A DNA stretch of 12,054 bases from Actinomycetota bacterium. GTDB taxonomy: Bacteria > Actinomycetota > Thermoleophilia > Gaiellales > Gaiellaceae. How positions within the stretch are numbered: the first letter of the stretch is position 1; every line of letters begins with the position of its first letter. The translations under genes and the position numbers were made by a program. Location: NCBI GenBank assembly GCA_013697465.1, contig JACCWU010000354.1, positions 1 through 12,054 of the forward strand, given 5' to 3'. The notes below the pieces were generated by a model. The model worked only from the letters and a program-made list of their open reading frames with translations, was not told the DNA's origin and searched no databases. This document shows positions 6,857 to 12,054 of the stretch, piece by piece.

Positions 6857-7392
6857 TGACGGTCGCTGCGGTCGTCCTCTCCGCCGGCGAGTCGACGCGG
6901 TTCGGCTCTCCGAAGCAGCGTCTCCTGTTGCCCGCGGTCCTCGACCGGCTCGCGGGCTCGGAGGTCGACGAGGTCGTCGTCGTCGAAGGCGCCTACGAGC
7001 TGAACCCCCCAACGAAAACGTCGTCACAAGGTGTGCGGCTCGTCTCCTGCGACGCGTGGGAGCTCGGGCCGGGCGCGTCGCTTCGCTGCGGGCTCGCGGC
7101 GCTCGGTCGGGAGGTCGATGCTGCCGTCGTCGTGCTCGCCGACGGGCCGAACCTCCAGCCCGCGGCGATCGCTCGGGTCCTCGACGTCTGGCGGGCACAG
7201 GGCAGGATCGTCGCGGCGTCGTACGCGGGCGCGCGGGGTCATCCACTCGTGCTCGGCCGCGAGGCGTGGAACGACGTGCCCGACGAGGGGCTCCACACAA
7301 GCCCGGTGCGACTCGTGCCGTGCGACGACCTCGGCGCGCCCGGCGACGTCGATACCCCGGACGACCTTCCGCCAGCTTTCGAAGCAGGCTAG
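6856..7392 (+). CDS. MobA/MocA-like nucleotidyltransferase, probable molybdenum cofactor cytidylyl- or guanylyltransferase
   Basis: This 178-residue protein resembles the enzymes that add CMP or GMP to molybdopterin. The N-terminus has the nucleotide-binding signature LSAGESTRFGSPK (8-20). GPGASLRCGL (71-80) resembles the MocA sugar-nucleotide loop, LADGPNL (95-101) supplies metal-binding Asp97, and GHPLV (129-133) and GDVDTPDDL (163-171) are typical C-terminal motifs. It is a little shorter than usual MocA proteins (about 190-200), with the loop after residue 50 reduced. Start: ATG 6856 has GGAG 5 bases upstream, whereas GTG 6853 would leave only 2 bases. Xanthine-dehydrogenase-family enzymes in bacteria commonly use the cytosine dinucleotide cofactor, so a link to the hydroxylase at 1-3156 is reasonable but inferred. 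Other nucleotidyltransferases of this fold act on sugars or phospholactate. Confidence 0.78.
   Translation: MTVAAVVLSAGESTRFGSPKQRLLLPAVLDRLAGSEVDEVVVVEGAYELNPPTKTSSQGVRLVSCDAWELGPGASLRCGLAALGREVDAAVVVLADGPNLQPAAIARVLDVWRAQGRIVAASYAGARGHPLVLGREAWNDVPDEGLHTSPVRLVPCDDLGAPGDVDTPDDLPPAFEAG
7389..7392. other. Shared stop-codon palindrome CTAG between convergent genes
   Basis: The nucleotidyltransferase TAG (7390-7392, plus) and the anti-sigma TAG (7391-7389, minus) come from one CTAG, repeating the arrangement at 4311-4314. Confidence 0.9.
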
Positions 7393-7634
7393 TAGGCGGT
7401 GGCGTCGCGACCGCGAAGCTCTTCGAGCTTCGCCATCAGGCTCGGCGGCATGCGCTCGACCGAGCTCAGCTTCACGTAGCGGCGCAGCGTCTCCTCGAAG
7501 CGATAGCGGCGCGCGCAGTACTCGCAGCCCGTGAGGTGGACCTCGGCCTCTTTCCACTCGAGGTCCGTGAGCGTCCGGTCGAGGAAGTCCTGCATGAGCT
7601 CCTCGCAGCGGTCGCACGGGTCCTTGTCGCTCAC
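7389..7634 (-). CDS. RsrA-like zinc-binding anti-sigma factor
   Basis: This 81-residue cytosolic protein should hold the adjoining ECF sigma factor inactive until oxidised. It has the ZAS signature HxxxCxxC at His33-Cys37-Cys40 (HLTGCEYC), plus Cys10 in CEELMQDFLD, the position of the redox-active N-terminal Cys of Streptomyces RsrA. A further Cys7 is present. In RsrA, disulphide formation expels zinc and frees SigR; that mechanism is family knowledge, and the same residues are seen here. GTG 7634 overlaps the sigma stop (GTGA) and has GAGGAG (7648-7643) 8 bases upstream, so sigma and anti-sigma are made in a coupled ratio. There is no membrane segment. The C-terminal third is helical and ends in a short variable tail. 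Confidence 0.9.
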   Translation of the reverse strand: MSDKDPCDRCEELMQDFLDRTLTDLEWKEAEVHLTGCEYCARRYRFEETLRRYVKLSSVERMPPSLMAKLEELRGRDATAY

Positions 7635-8215
7635 GCCATCGTCTCCTCGGCGAGCTTCTGCTTCAGCGCGCGTCGCCCGCGATGGAGGCGCGACATGACG
7701 GTGCCGATGGGAATGTCGAGGATCTGCGCCGCGTCCGCGTAGGTGAAATCGCCGATGTCGACGAGGACGACCACGTCGCGGAACTGCGGCTGGATCTCCG
7801 AGAGGGCGCTCACGACGGAATCTTGCGACAGCCGCTCGACGACATGCTCCTGCTCGAGGACCTCCTCACCTGCGGCGGAGGCGAGCTTGTTCGCGAGGTA
7901 GTAGTCGCTCTCCTCGAGCGGCTGCATGTCGGGCGTGCGCTGGATTCGGCGGCCGCGGTCGACGTTGAGGTTCGTGAGGATGCGGAAGAGCCAGGCGCGC
8001 ATGTTCGTGCCCGGCGTGAATGAGCGCCAGCTCCGGAATGCTCTCGCGTACGCCTCCTGCACCAGATCCTCGGCCTCCTCGCGCGATCCGACCAGCCTGC
8101 GCGCCACCCGGTAGACCTGGTCGGCGAGCTCGAGCGCCTCCTCCTCGAAGCGGACGCGGTTGCGCGCCTGCGCGGCGATGCGCCTGGCTTCGGTGGACGG
8201 CTCGGGCTCGCTCAC
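7631..8215 (-). CDS. ECF sigma factor, SigR/SigH-like
   Basis: This 194-residue RNA polymerase sigma factor has only regions 2 and 4. Region 2 (about 25-92) includes AEDLVQEAYARAFRSW and the promoter-melting stretch MRAWLFRILTNLNVDRGR. Region 4 (about 132-192) includes the helix-turn-helix DFTYADAAQILDIPIGTVMSRLHRGRRALK, closely resembling Streptomyces SigR. Paired with an RsrA-like anti-sigma factor, the likely trigger is thiol or disulphide stress, possibly also heat. GTG 8215 begins VSEPEPSTEARR; the frame stays open far upstream but crosses two other genes and carries no family sequence there. Two promoter elements precede it: a perfect SigR consensus site and a proximal TANNNT box. The gene overlaps the anti-sigma gene by GTGA. 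Confidence 0.92.
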   Translation of the reverse strand: MSEPEPSTEARRIAAQARNRVRFEEEALELADQVYRVARRLVGSREEAEDLVQEAYARAFRSWRSFTPGTNMRAWLFRILTNLNVDRGRRIQRTPDMQPLEESDYYLANKLASAAGEEVLEQEHVVERLSQDSVVSALSEIQPQFRDVVVLVDIGDFTYADAAQILDIPIGTVMSRLHRGRRALKQKLAEETMA

Positions 8216-8221
8216 CGAGCT

Positions 8222-8227
8222 ACCGTA
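8222..8227 (-). promoter_or_regulatory. Putative proximal -10 element of the sigma gene
   Basis: On the minus strand TACGGT (TANNNT) ends 6 bases before GTG 8215, the same spacing as at three other leading genes here. It would give a leaderless, basal sigma transcript in addition to the autoregulated one. No -35 is recognisable. Confidence 0.4.
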
Positions 8228-8249
8228 CCGTTGCGTTACAGGAGCCTGC

Positions 8250-8277
8250 AACGAGGCCCGCAAGGCGTCTATTCCCC
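8250..8277 (-). promoter_or_regulatory. SigR-type autoregulatory promoter of the sigma/anti-sigma operon
   Basis: Read on the minus strand, GGGGAAT (8277-8271) is followed by exactly 18 bases (8270-8253) and GTT (8252-8250). This is the GGAAT-N18-GTT consensus of Streptomyces SigR and close to that of mycobacterial SigH. Transcription would begin near 8243, leaving about 28 bases of leader before GTG 8215. The -35 element overlaps the last codons and stop of the heavy-metal-domain gene (GGG GAA TAG). Confidence 0.75.
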
Positions 8278-8508
8278 GGACGCTTGCCGAGAGAGCGGCT
8301 CCGCCTCGCGAAAGCCGGCCCGCGACAGCGCCGCCAGAATGGCATCTTTCGACGTCCGCTCCTCGTCCCAGGTGAGAGAGACGTCGCCGATCAGGTTCGC
8401 GTTCGCGGACTCGAGACCCTGGTGCCCGCGAAGGGCGACGGCGAGCCGGCCGACGCAACGCTCGCAGCGGATCCCCGTCACCCGGATCGTCTCCTCGCGC
8501 AAGCTCAC
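8269..8508 (-). CDS. Heavy-metal-associated (HMA) domain protein, CopZ-like
   Basis: This 79-residue protein is essentially one HMA domain. The metal-binding loop is GIRCERC (Cys15, Cys18), followed by the expected ferredoxin-like pattern with ANLIGDVSLTWDE and ILAALSRAGF near the end. Free-standing domains of this kind usually carry Cu(I) to ATPases or sensors; others bind zinc or mercury. The loop has Arg where CopZ proteins normally have Met (GMxCxxC), so the metal is uncertain. GTG 8508 lies 9 bases after the preceding stop, with no Shine-Dalgarno sequence but a TAGCAT box 6 bases upstream. It precedes the redox sigma gene, whose promoter begins in its stop codon. A role in metal or thiol stress is plausible but inferred. 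Confidence 0.85.
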   Translation of the reverse strand: MSLREETIRVTGIRCERCVGRLAVALRGHQGLESANANLIGDVSLTWDEERTSKDAILAALSRAGFREAEPLSRQASGE

Positions 8509-8514
8509 GGAACG

Positions 8515-8520
8515 ATGCTA
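8515..8520 (-). promoter_or_regulatory. Putative -10 element for the HMA-domain gene
   Basis: On the minus strand TAGCAT (TANNNT) ends 6 bases before GTG 8508, and its TAG is the stop codon of the preceding gene. The same trick, a stop codon doubling as the start of a -10 box, occurs at 3154. Confidence 0.4.
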
Positions 8521-8889
8521 GCCACGGGCGGCCCTGCCGCGTACGCCGTGGACCGGCCGTCCGGCTGCCTCCCACGCGTAGTACGAGGCACTCGGCCCGA
8601 AAGAGGTCTCGTACGCGACGATCCGTGGATTCCGCCCGACTTCCTTCGCCCGTTGCGCGTGCCAGAGGAGATTCGGGTCGTCGCGCTCCTCCCAGACCAG
8701 GACGAGATGAGCAGCCGTCATGAAGTCGGCGACGAACGAGCACCCGTACGCGGGGCAGGGAAACGGATCCGTCCGCACGCACGACCAGCCGGCGCGATCG
8801 CTCCCCTCGTCGTCCTGCCAGAGATCCTCGTCGACCTCTTCGGCGTGCTCGTGGGCAACGGCAGTGCCCAGGCGGATCTCGGGCTCCAC
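8518..8889 (-). CDS. Conserved-looking protein of unknown function with a Cys/His cluster
   Basis: I cannot assign a family. The 123-residue product has an acidic N-terminus (about residues 12-31, rich in Asp and Glu) and a compact core. Cys37, Cys45 and Cys50 (FPCPAYGC) followed by His61 could bind a metal ion or act in thiol redox chemistry. The core continues with FVADFMTAAHLVLVWEERDD, and the C-terminus has aromatic SYYAWEAAGRPVHG, which looks structured rather than random. There is no signal peptide or membrane segment. GTG 8889 has no ribosome site but has TATTGT 6 bases upstream. It heads the minus-strand run that leads through the HMA protein to the redox sigma factor, so a stress role is possible. 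The reading frame has the codon bias of its neighbours, and the opposite-strand frames show no recognisable motif. Confidence 0.72.
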   Translation of the reverse strand: MEPEIRLGTAVAHEHAEEVDEDLWQDDEGSDRAGWSCVRTDPFPCPAYGCSFVADFMTAAHLVLVWEERDDPNLLWHAQRAKEVGRNPRIVAYETSFGPSASYYAWEAAGRPVHGVRGRAARG

Positions 8890-8894
8890 GCGGG

Positions 8895-8901
8895 CACAAT
8901 A
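8895..8901. promoter_or_regulatory. Overlapping divergent -10 elements between the unknown gene and the patatin gene
   Basis: Minus strand: TATTGT (8901-8896) ends 6 bases before GTG 8889. Plus strand: CACAAT (8895-8900) ends 6 bases before GTG 8907. The two boxes share five base pairs, so polymerase could occupy only one direction at a time. Only 17 bases separate the start codons. Confidence 0.4.
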
Positions 8902-8906
8902 GCTCC

Positions 8907-10070
8907 GTGTCCAGCCCTGACTCCCGCGACGCCGCGCTCGTGCTGTCGGGAGGCGGGATTAACGGCGTGCTGCTAGAGCTTGGGTTCCTGAAGCGTCTGC
9001 GCGAGACCTCGTTCTGGCCACGGGTGGGCTGGATCTACGGAACCTCGGCAGGAGCGCTCTCGGGAACCATGGCGGCGCTCGACCGCCTGGACGATCTCGA
9101 GACGTTCCTCTTCTCGCTCCGGGCCGACGACGTCTTCCGCCCTCGCCGGATGTGGCAGCTGCCGCTGGGTGGGCTCCACGATTACACGCTCCCCAAGACG
9201 ATCGCGGAGCGGATCGGGGATCCGGACGCGCTCGGAGCCGATCTGGCGGCGTCGGAGATCGAGCTCGTCGTCTTCGCGACCGACGTGAGCGAGCACCTGG
9301 ACGACGACGGAACGCAGCACTTCGAGCTCGCGTACGCCTCGCATTCCGTCGATCCCGAGACCATGGGGCGCGCGATTCTCGCCTCGGCCGCCGTGAGCGC
9401 GCTCGTGTTCCCGATTCGGATCGGCGACGTCATCGCGACCGACGGCGGCTGGGTACGCAACTTCCCGCTCGAGCACGCGGCCGCGAACAGGAGCGTCAAG
9501 GCGATCGCCGCGTTCCGGTATCTCTCGAGCTACGAACCCACGGACGTCGCGTTCCTCCAGCGCTTACGTGCGCGGCTCGAGCGCTTCCGCGCGGTTCCGC
9601 CGGTCCGCGCACTCCTCGCCGAGCTACGGCTCGCGGAGGAGAGGGCGCGCCGCGGAGAGCCCGCGCACTATCCCGAGCTCATCATCCGGCTCATGCGGGT
9701 TGCGATTGCGCGCAACACGGTTCTCGAGGAGCGCCTGGCGGACGAGCGCGACACGTCCATGCTGGAGCTCCATCGTCTTCGCGAGGAGGTGATAGGCGCA
9801 GCGGTCGCTTCCGCACCGCAGCGACGGCGGCGCCGTCTCGAGATCGAGCTCAGAGAGCTCTTCTCGGACGCGCACTTTCCGTTTCGCCACGACCACCGCA
9901 TCTCGCGGCTCGTCGTGCGCGCGACCCCGGGAGAGGAAGGGTTCGATCCCACGTTTCGAGGAGAGTGGTCCGACGAGAGCAAGCGCGCGCTCATCGAACG
10001 CGGCTACCGGCTCACGGACGAGGAGCTGGCTCGGAATCCGGAGCTCCTCGAGGTCGCCAGGCTCGGTTAG
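8907..10070 (+). CDS. Patatin-like phospholipase
   Basis: This 387-residue protein is a probable lipid acyl hydrolase using a Ser-Asp dyad. The patatin landmarks are present: glycine-rich oxyanion loop SGGGING (14-20), nucleophile Ser47 in GTSAG (45-49), and Asp179 in DGGW. The usual GGGxRG loop has Asn in place of Arg. The patatin domain covers about residues 10-205. A C-terminal part of about 180 residues follows, Arg/Glu-rich and mainly helical (coiled-coil-like around 215-300), with a basic run at 306-310. I cannot name this second part. No signal peptide is seen, so it is probably cytoplasmic or peripherally membrane-bound. GTG 8907 has no ribosome site, but a -10-like box lies 6 bases upstream. 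It is a single-gene transcript by context, with a hairpin 42 bases after its stop. Confidence 0.88.
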   Translation: MSSPDSRDAALVLSGGGINGVLLELGFLKRLRETSFWPRVGWIYGTSAGALSGTMAALDRLDDLETFLFSLRADDVFRPRRMWQLPLGGLHDYTLPKTIAERIGDPDALGADLAASEIELVVFATDVSEHLDDDGTQHFELAYASHSVDPETMGRAILASAAVSALVFPIRIGDVIATDGGWVRNFPLEHAAANRSVKAIAAFRYLSSYEPTDVAFLQRLRARLERFRAVPPVRALLAELRLAEERARRGEPAHYPELIIRLMRVAIARNTVLEERLADERDTSMLELHRLREEVIGAAVASAPQRRRRRLEIELRELFSDAHFPFRHDHRISRLVVRATPGEEGFDPTFRGEWSDESKRALIERGYRLTDEELARNPELLEVARLG

Positions 10071-10111
10071 CCGACGGAGCCGACGCTCGGCCCGTGAGGA
10101 CTGGAGGCTCA

Positions 10112-10131
10112 GGCCCCGATTGCTCGGGGCC
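10112..10131. terminator. Hairpin between convergent patatin and protease genes
   Basis: GGCCCCGA (10112-10119), loop TTGC, TCGGGGCC (10124-10131): a perfect 8-bp GC-rich stem with a 4-base loop in the 70-base gap between two converging genes. There is no T-run on either side, so it is not a classical intrinsic terminator; such bare hairpins are common at gene ends in high-GC actinobacteria. Confidence 0.5.
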
Positions 10132-10140
10132 CGAGCGCGG

Positions 10141-11301
10141 CTAGCCCTGGGGGGAGGGGGGCCGCCGTCCGAGCGTGACGAGCACGCTCGTCTTCTTCTG
10201 CTCGCGATAGATCTCCAGCTTGATTTGGTCGCCAGGCTTGTGCACGGCGATCGCGGCGCGAAGCTCTTCGACCGAGGACACCTTGGTGCCGTCTGCGGCG
10301 ACGATGATGTCGCCGCCGAGGATGAACGTCTCGCCGGAGACGACGACGTCGGTGTCGCCTTGGCGGAGGCCGGCCTTGTCCGCGCCGGAGTTCTCCGTCA
10401 CCTCCTCCACGAGGACCCCTTGGTCGACCGGGAGCTTGAACTTCTCGGCCAGCTCTTCGGTGATGGGGTGTCCCTGGATACCGAGGTGCGGGTGCTCGAC
10501 TCGACCCGTGCGGAGAATCTGGGCGACGACGTTCTTCACCGTGTTCGCCGGAACTGCGAAGCCGATGCCCACGTTTCCGGTCGCGATGCCGCCGGTCTCG
10601 ATCTGGGTGTTGACGCCGATGACCTCACCACGGTCGTTGAGCAGCGGGCCGCCGGAGTTGCCCCTGTTGATCGGGGCGTCCGTCTGGATGACGTGGTCGA
10701 TCGTGAACTGGTTCGGTGCGGAGATGAGCCGCTGCACCGCGCTGACGATGCCCGCCGTCGCAGTCCGGTCGAGCCCGAACGGGTTGCCGATGGCGACGAC
10801 TTGGTCGCCGACCTCGACCAGGTCGGAGTCTCCGAGCGGAAGCGGGGTCAGCGCCCCCGCGCTCGCCTCGACTCGCAGAACGGCAAGGTCGGTAGACGGG
10901 TCAGATCCCACGAGTTGCGCCTCGACGGTGTCGCGGTTCGAGAAGCTGACCCTGATCTCGTCGGCGCCCTGGACGACGTGGAAGTTCGTCACGATGCGGC
11001 CGGCTTTGTCGACGACGAAGCCGGAGCCGAGCGCCTGCTGCGGGGTTGCGGAAAGAGGATCTGAGCTGATCGACCCGGTCGAGGCGATCTGGACGACACC
11101 TGGCGCAGCGCGCTTGTAGATCTCGTTGATGCTCATGGCGTCCCGCGGAGCGGCCGTCCGCGAGCTCGCTGTGGTCGTCGTCTCGGTCACCACGGTCGTG
11201 TCGCCTTCGAGACCGCCGAAGAGCGCCACCCCGCCCACTGCGATCGCGCCCCCGAGGATGGCCGTCGCCACCAGGGCCGCATAGTTCCGGAGAGACGACA
11301 T
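10141..11301 (-). CDS. HtrA/DegP-type trypsin-like serine protease with one PDZ domain
   Basis: This 386-residue membrane-anchored quality-control protease faces the cell exterior. A hydrophobic N-terminal segment (about 8-30) looks like an uncleaved signal anchor, followed by a Thr/Ser-rich linker (34-55). The protease domain (about 58-262) carries the triad His108 (TNFHVV), Asp138 (TDLAVL) and Ser216 (GNSGGPL). A single PDZ domain (about 268-376) has LGIQG and the AADGTKVSSVEELRAAI pattern. Length and order match actinobacterial HtrA proteins, which handle misfolded secreted proteins. ATG 11301 has no ribosome site, but TATAAC (11315-11310, minus) ends 8 bases upstream, suggesting a leaderless message. 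The ZIP transporter gene lies upstream on the same strand with a gap of 69 bases. Confidence 0.94.
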   Translation of the reverse strand: MSSLRNYAALVATAILGGAIAVGGVALFGGLEGDTTVVTETTTTASSRTAAPRDAMSINEIYKRAAPGVVQIASTGSISSDPLSATPQQALGSGFVVDKAGRIVTNFHVVQGADEIRVSFSNRDTVEAQLVGSDPSTDLAVLRVEASAGALTPLPLGDSDLVEVGDQVVAIGNPFGLDRTATAGIVSAVQRLISAPNQFTIDHVIQTDAPINRGNSGGPLLNDRGEVIGVNTQIETGGIATGNVGIGFAVPANTVKNVVAQILRTGRVEHPHLGIQGHPITEELAEKFKLPVDQGVLVEEVTENSGADKAGLRQGDTDVVVSGETFILGGDIIVAADGTKVSSVEELRAAIAVHKPGDQIKLEIYREQKKTSVLVTLGRRPPSPQG

Positions 11302-11309
11302 GCGGGTTC

Positions 11310-11315
11310 GTTATA
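11310..11315 (-). promoter_or_regulatory. Putative -10 element of the HtrA-type protease gene
   Basis: On the minus strand TATAAC ends 8 bases before ATG 11301, in an unusually AT-rich patch for this window. No matching -35 was found 16-18 bases upstream. Confidence 0.4.
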
Positions 11316-11370
11316 TCCGCGGTGGGATTAATCGACGCTCACGAGCCGTTAAGTGGCAGTTGCGGAGGCT

Positions 11371-12054
11371 TCAGCCGGCGAGGATGCCCGTGACGTACAT
11401 CGCCACGATGCCGGCGAGGAACCCGCCGACGGCATACCCCGAGCGGAGTCCTCCCGGCGCCTGCCTCGCGACGTAGCGGCCGACCTCGACGACGACCTGG
11501 AACGCGGCACCCGCCGCGATCGCGAAGAAGAAGGGGCCGAGCACGTCGCTCGTCGTAAAGCCGCCGAGCCAGGCACCGAGGATCGTCGGGGCGCCCGCAA
11601 TGAGCGCGAGCCCGGCGAGCGTCAGCACCGTCACGCGCACTTTCGCGACGGGTGCCGCGATGCCGAGTCCCTCGGTGACGTTGTGAATCATGAAGCCGAC
11701 GATCAGGAACGTCCCGAGCTGGAGCTCGCCGACGGCGAACGAAGCGCCGATCGCGAGTCCCTCGCCCATGTTGTGGACACCGATCCCTATGGCGACGAGG
11801 AGCGCGAGAGCGAACCCGGTTGCCCCTGTTCCCTTGCCGAGCCGGCCGGCGAGCGCGGTCATGCCCAGGAAGCTGAGCGCGACGCCGAGCAGGACGAGCC
11901 CGCTCCCGCCGAGAGCGGACGGGAGTGCCGCCTGCAACTCGAAGGCCTCGGTTAGTGCCGAGACGCCGAGGAACGCGAGAAGTCCCGCCGTCAAGGCCAT
12001 GAACGCGGAGAGCCACGCTGCGCTCACCTGACGAAGCGCGGGAAGCCACAGAAG
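11371..12054 (-). CDS. ZIP-family metal transporter, N-terminus beyond the window
   Basis: At least 227 residues of an integral membrane protein that should move zinc or another divalent metal into the cytosol. About six hydrophobic helices are visible. Two adjacent helices carry the ZIP metal-site motifs VHNMGEG and IHNVTEG (His/Glu at residues 85-90 and 115-120 when counted from GTG 12027), as in transmembrane helices IV and V of the family. GTG 12027 is the first start-like codon, but it has neither a ribosome site nor a -10 box. The frame stays open to the window edge with plausible sequence (LLWLPALRQ), so the true start is probably outside. The protein ends at TGA 11373-11371. The nearby HMA protein is also metal-related, but nothing shows a direct link. 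Confidence 0.88.
   Translation of the reverse strand, partial: LLWLPALRQVSAAWLSAFMALTAGLLAFLGVSALTEAFELQAALPSALGGSGLVLLGVALSFLGMTALAGRLGKGTGATGFALALLVAIGIGVHNMGEGLAIGASFAVGELQLGTFLIVGFMIHNVTEGLGIAAPVAKVRVTVLTLAGLALIAGAPTILGAWLGGFTTSDVLGPFFFAIAAGAAFQVVVEVGRYVARQAPGGLRSGYAVGGFLAGIVAMYVTGILAG

Noticed and set aside
6552..7742. A 396-codon open frame on the plus strand across the cyclophilin, nucleotidyltransferase and anti-sigma genes
   Set aside because: Its translation is Arg/Ser-rich low-complexity sequence out of frame with three recognisable genes.
8216..8899. Upstream extension of the sigma factor frame, adding 228 codons
   Set aside because: It crosses the HMA and 123-residue genes in another frame, has no sigma-family sequence, and the SigR-type promoter at 8250-8277 places transcription downstream of it.
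10084..10135. Longer alternative hairpins around the GC-rich gap
   Set aside because: Competing pairings (for example GCTCGGG with CCCGAGC around 10122-10136) need a one-base loop or mismatches; the 8-bp stem at 10112-10131 is cleaner.
1..12054. tRNA, rRNA, CRISPR repeats, insertion-sequence ends or prophage genes
   Set aside because: I looked on both strands and saw no cloverleaf, spaced direct repeats, transposase motif or terminal inverted repeats; composition is uniform across the window.

Overview
This is a very GC-rich, gene-dense bacterial chromosome segment. It carries 15 protein genes (two cut by the window edges), no RNA gene, no mobile element and no CRISPR array. Third codon positions are strongly G/C-biased, which produces many long spurious reading frames on the opposite strands. 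An ECF sigma factor of the SigR type with a zinc-binding RsrA-like anti-sigma factor, an alpha/beta-hydrolase/cyclase fusion of the Rv1900c (LipJ) kind, and many GTG starts point to an actinobacterium. A deep lineage such as Thermoleophilia is my guess, not something the sequence proves.

Layout. (1) 1-4314, plus strand: the end of a [2Fe-2S] subunit, then the FAD and molybdopterin subunits of a xanthine-dehydrogenase-family hydroxylase, followed by an amidohydrolase. The hydroxylase is not a CO dehydrogenase, because its active-site loop lacks the CoxL cysteine; the substrate is unknown. (2) 4311-6199, minus: DNA-3-methyladenine glycosylase I (tag) translationally coupled to an alpha/beta-hydrolase with a C-terminal class III nucleotide cyclase domain. 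(3) 6224-7392, plus: a cyclophilin lipoprotein coupled to a MobA/MocA-like nucleotidyltransferase, which could finish the molybdenum cofactor for the region 1 enzyme. (4) 7389-8889, minus: a small cysteine-containing protein of unknown function, a one-domain heavy-metal-binding protein, a SigR-like ECF sigma factor and its anti-sigma factor. (5) 8907-10070, plus: a patatin-like phospholipase. (6) 10141-12054, minus: an HtrA-type serine protease and a truncated ZIP-family metal transporter.

How expression seems organised. Genes inside operons overlap their upstream neighbour by 1-4 bases and usually have a clear Shine-Dalgarno sequence. Genes that begin a transcript mostly lack one and instead carry a TANNNT-type -10 element ending exactly 6 (sometimes 8) bases before the start codon, the signature of leaderless mRNAs. 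The sigma gene has such a proximal element plus a perfect GGAAT-N18-GTT site further upstream, the SigR/SigH promoter consensus, so it probably activates itself under thiol-oxidative stress. Two convergent gene pairs end on one shared CTAG palindrome, so no separate terminator fits between them.

The least ordinary items are: the apparent CTG start of the FAD subunit; the dual promoter of the sigma operon, with its -35 inside the upstream gene's stop codon; the exchanged charges at the base-selecting positions of the cyclase; and the uncharacterised Cys/His protein upstream of the redox sigma factor. I see no clear multi-gene defence or biosynthetic system.
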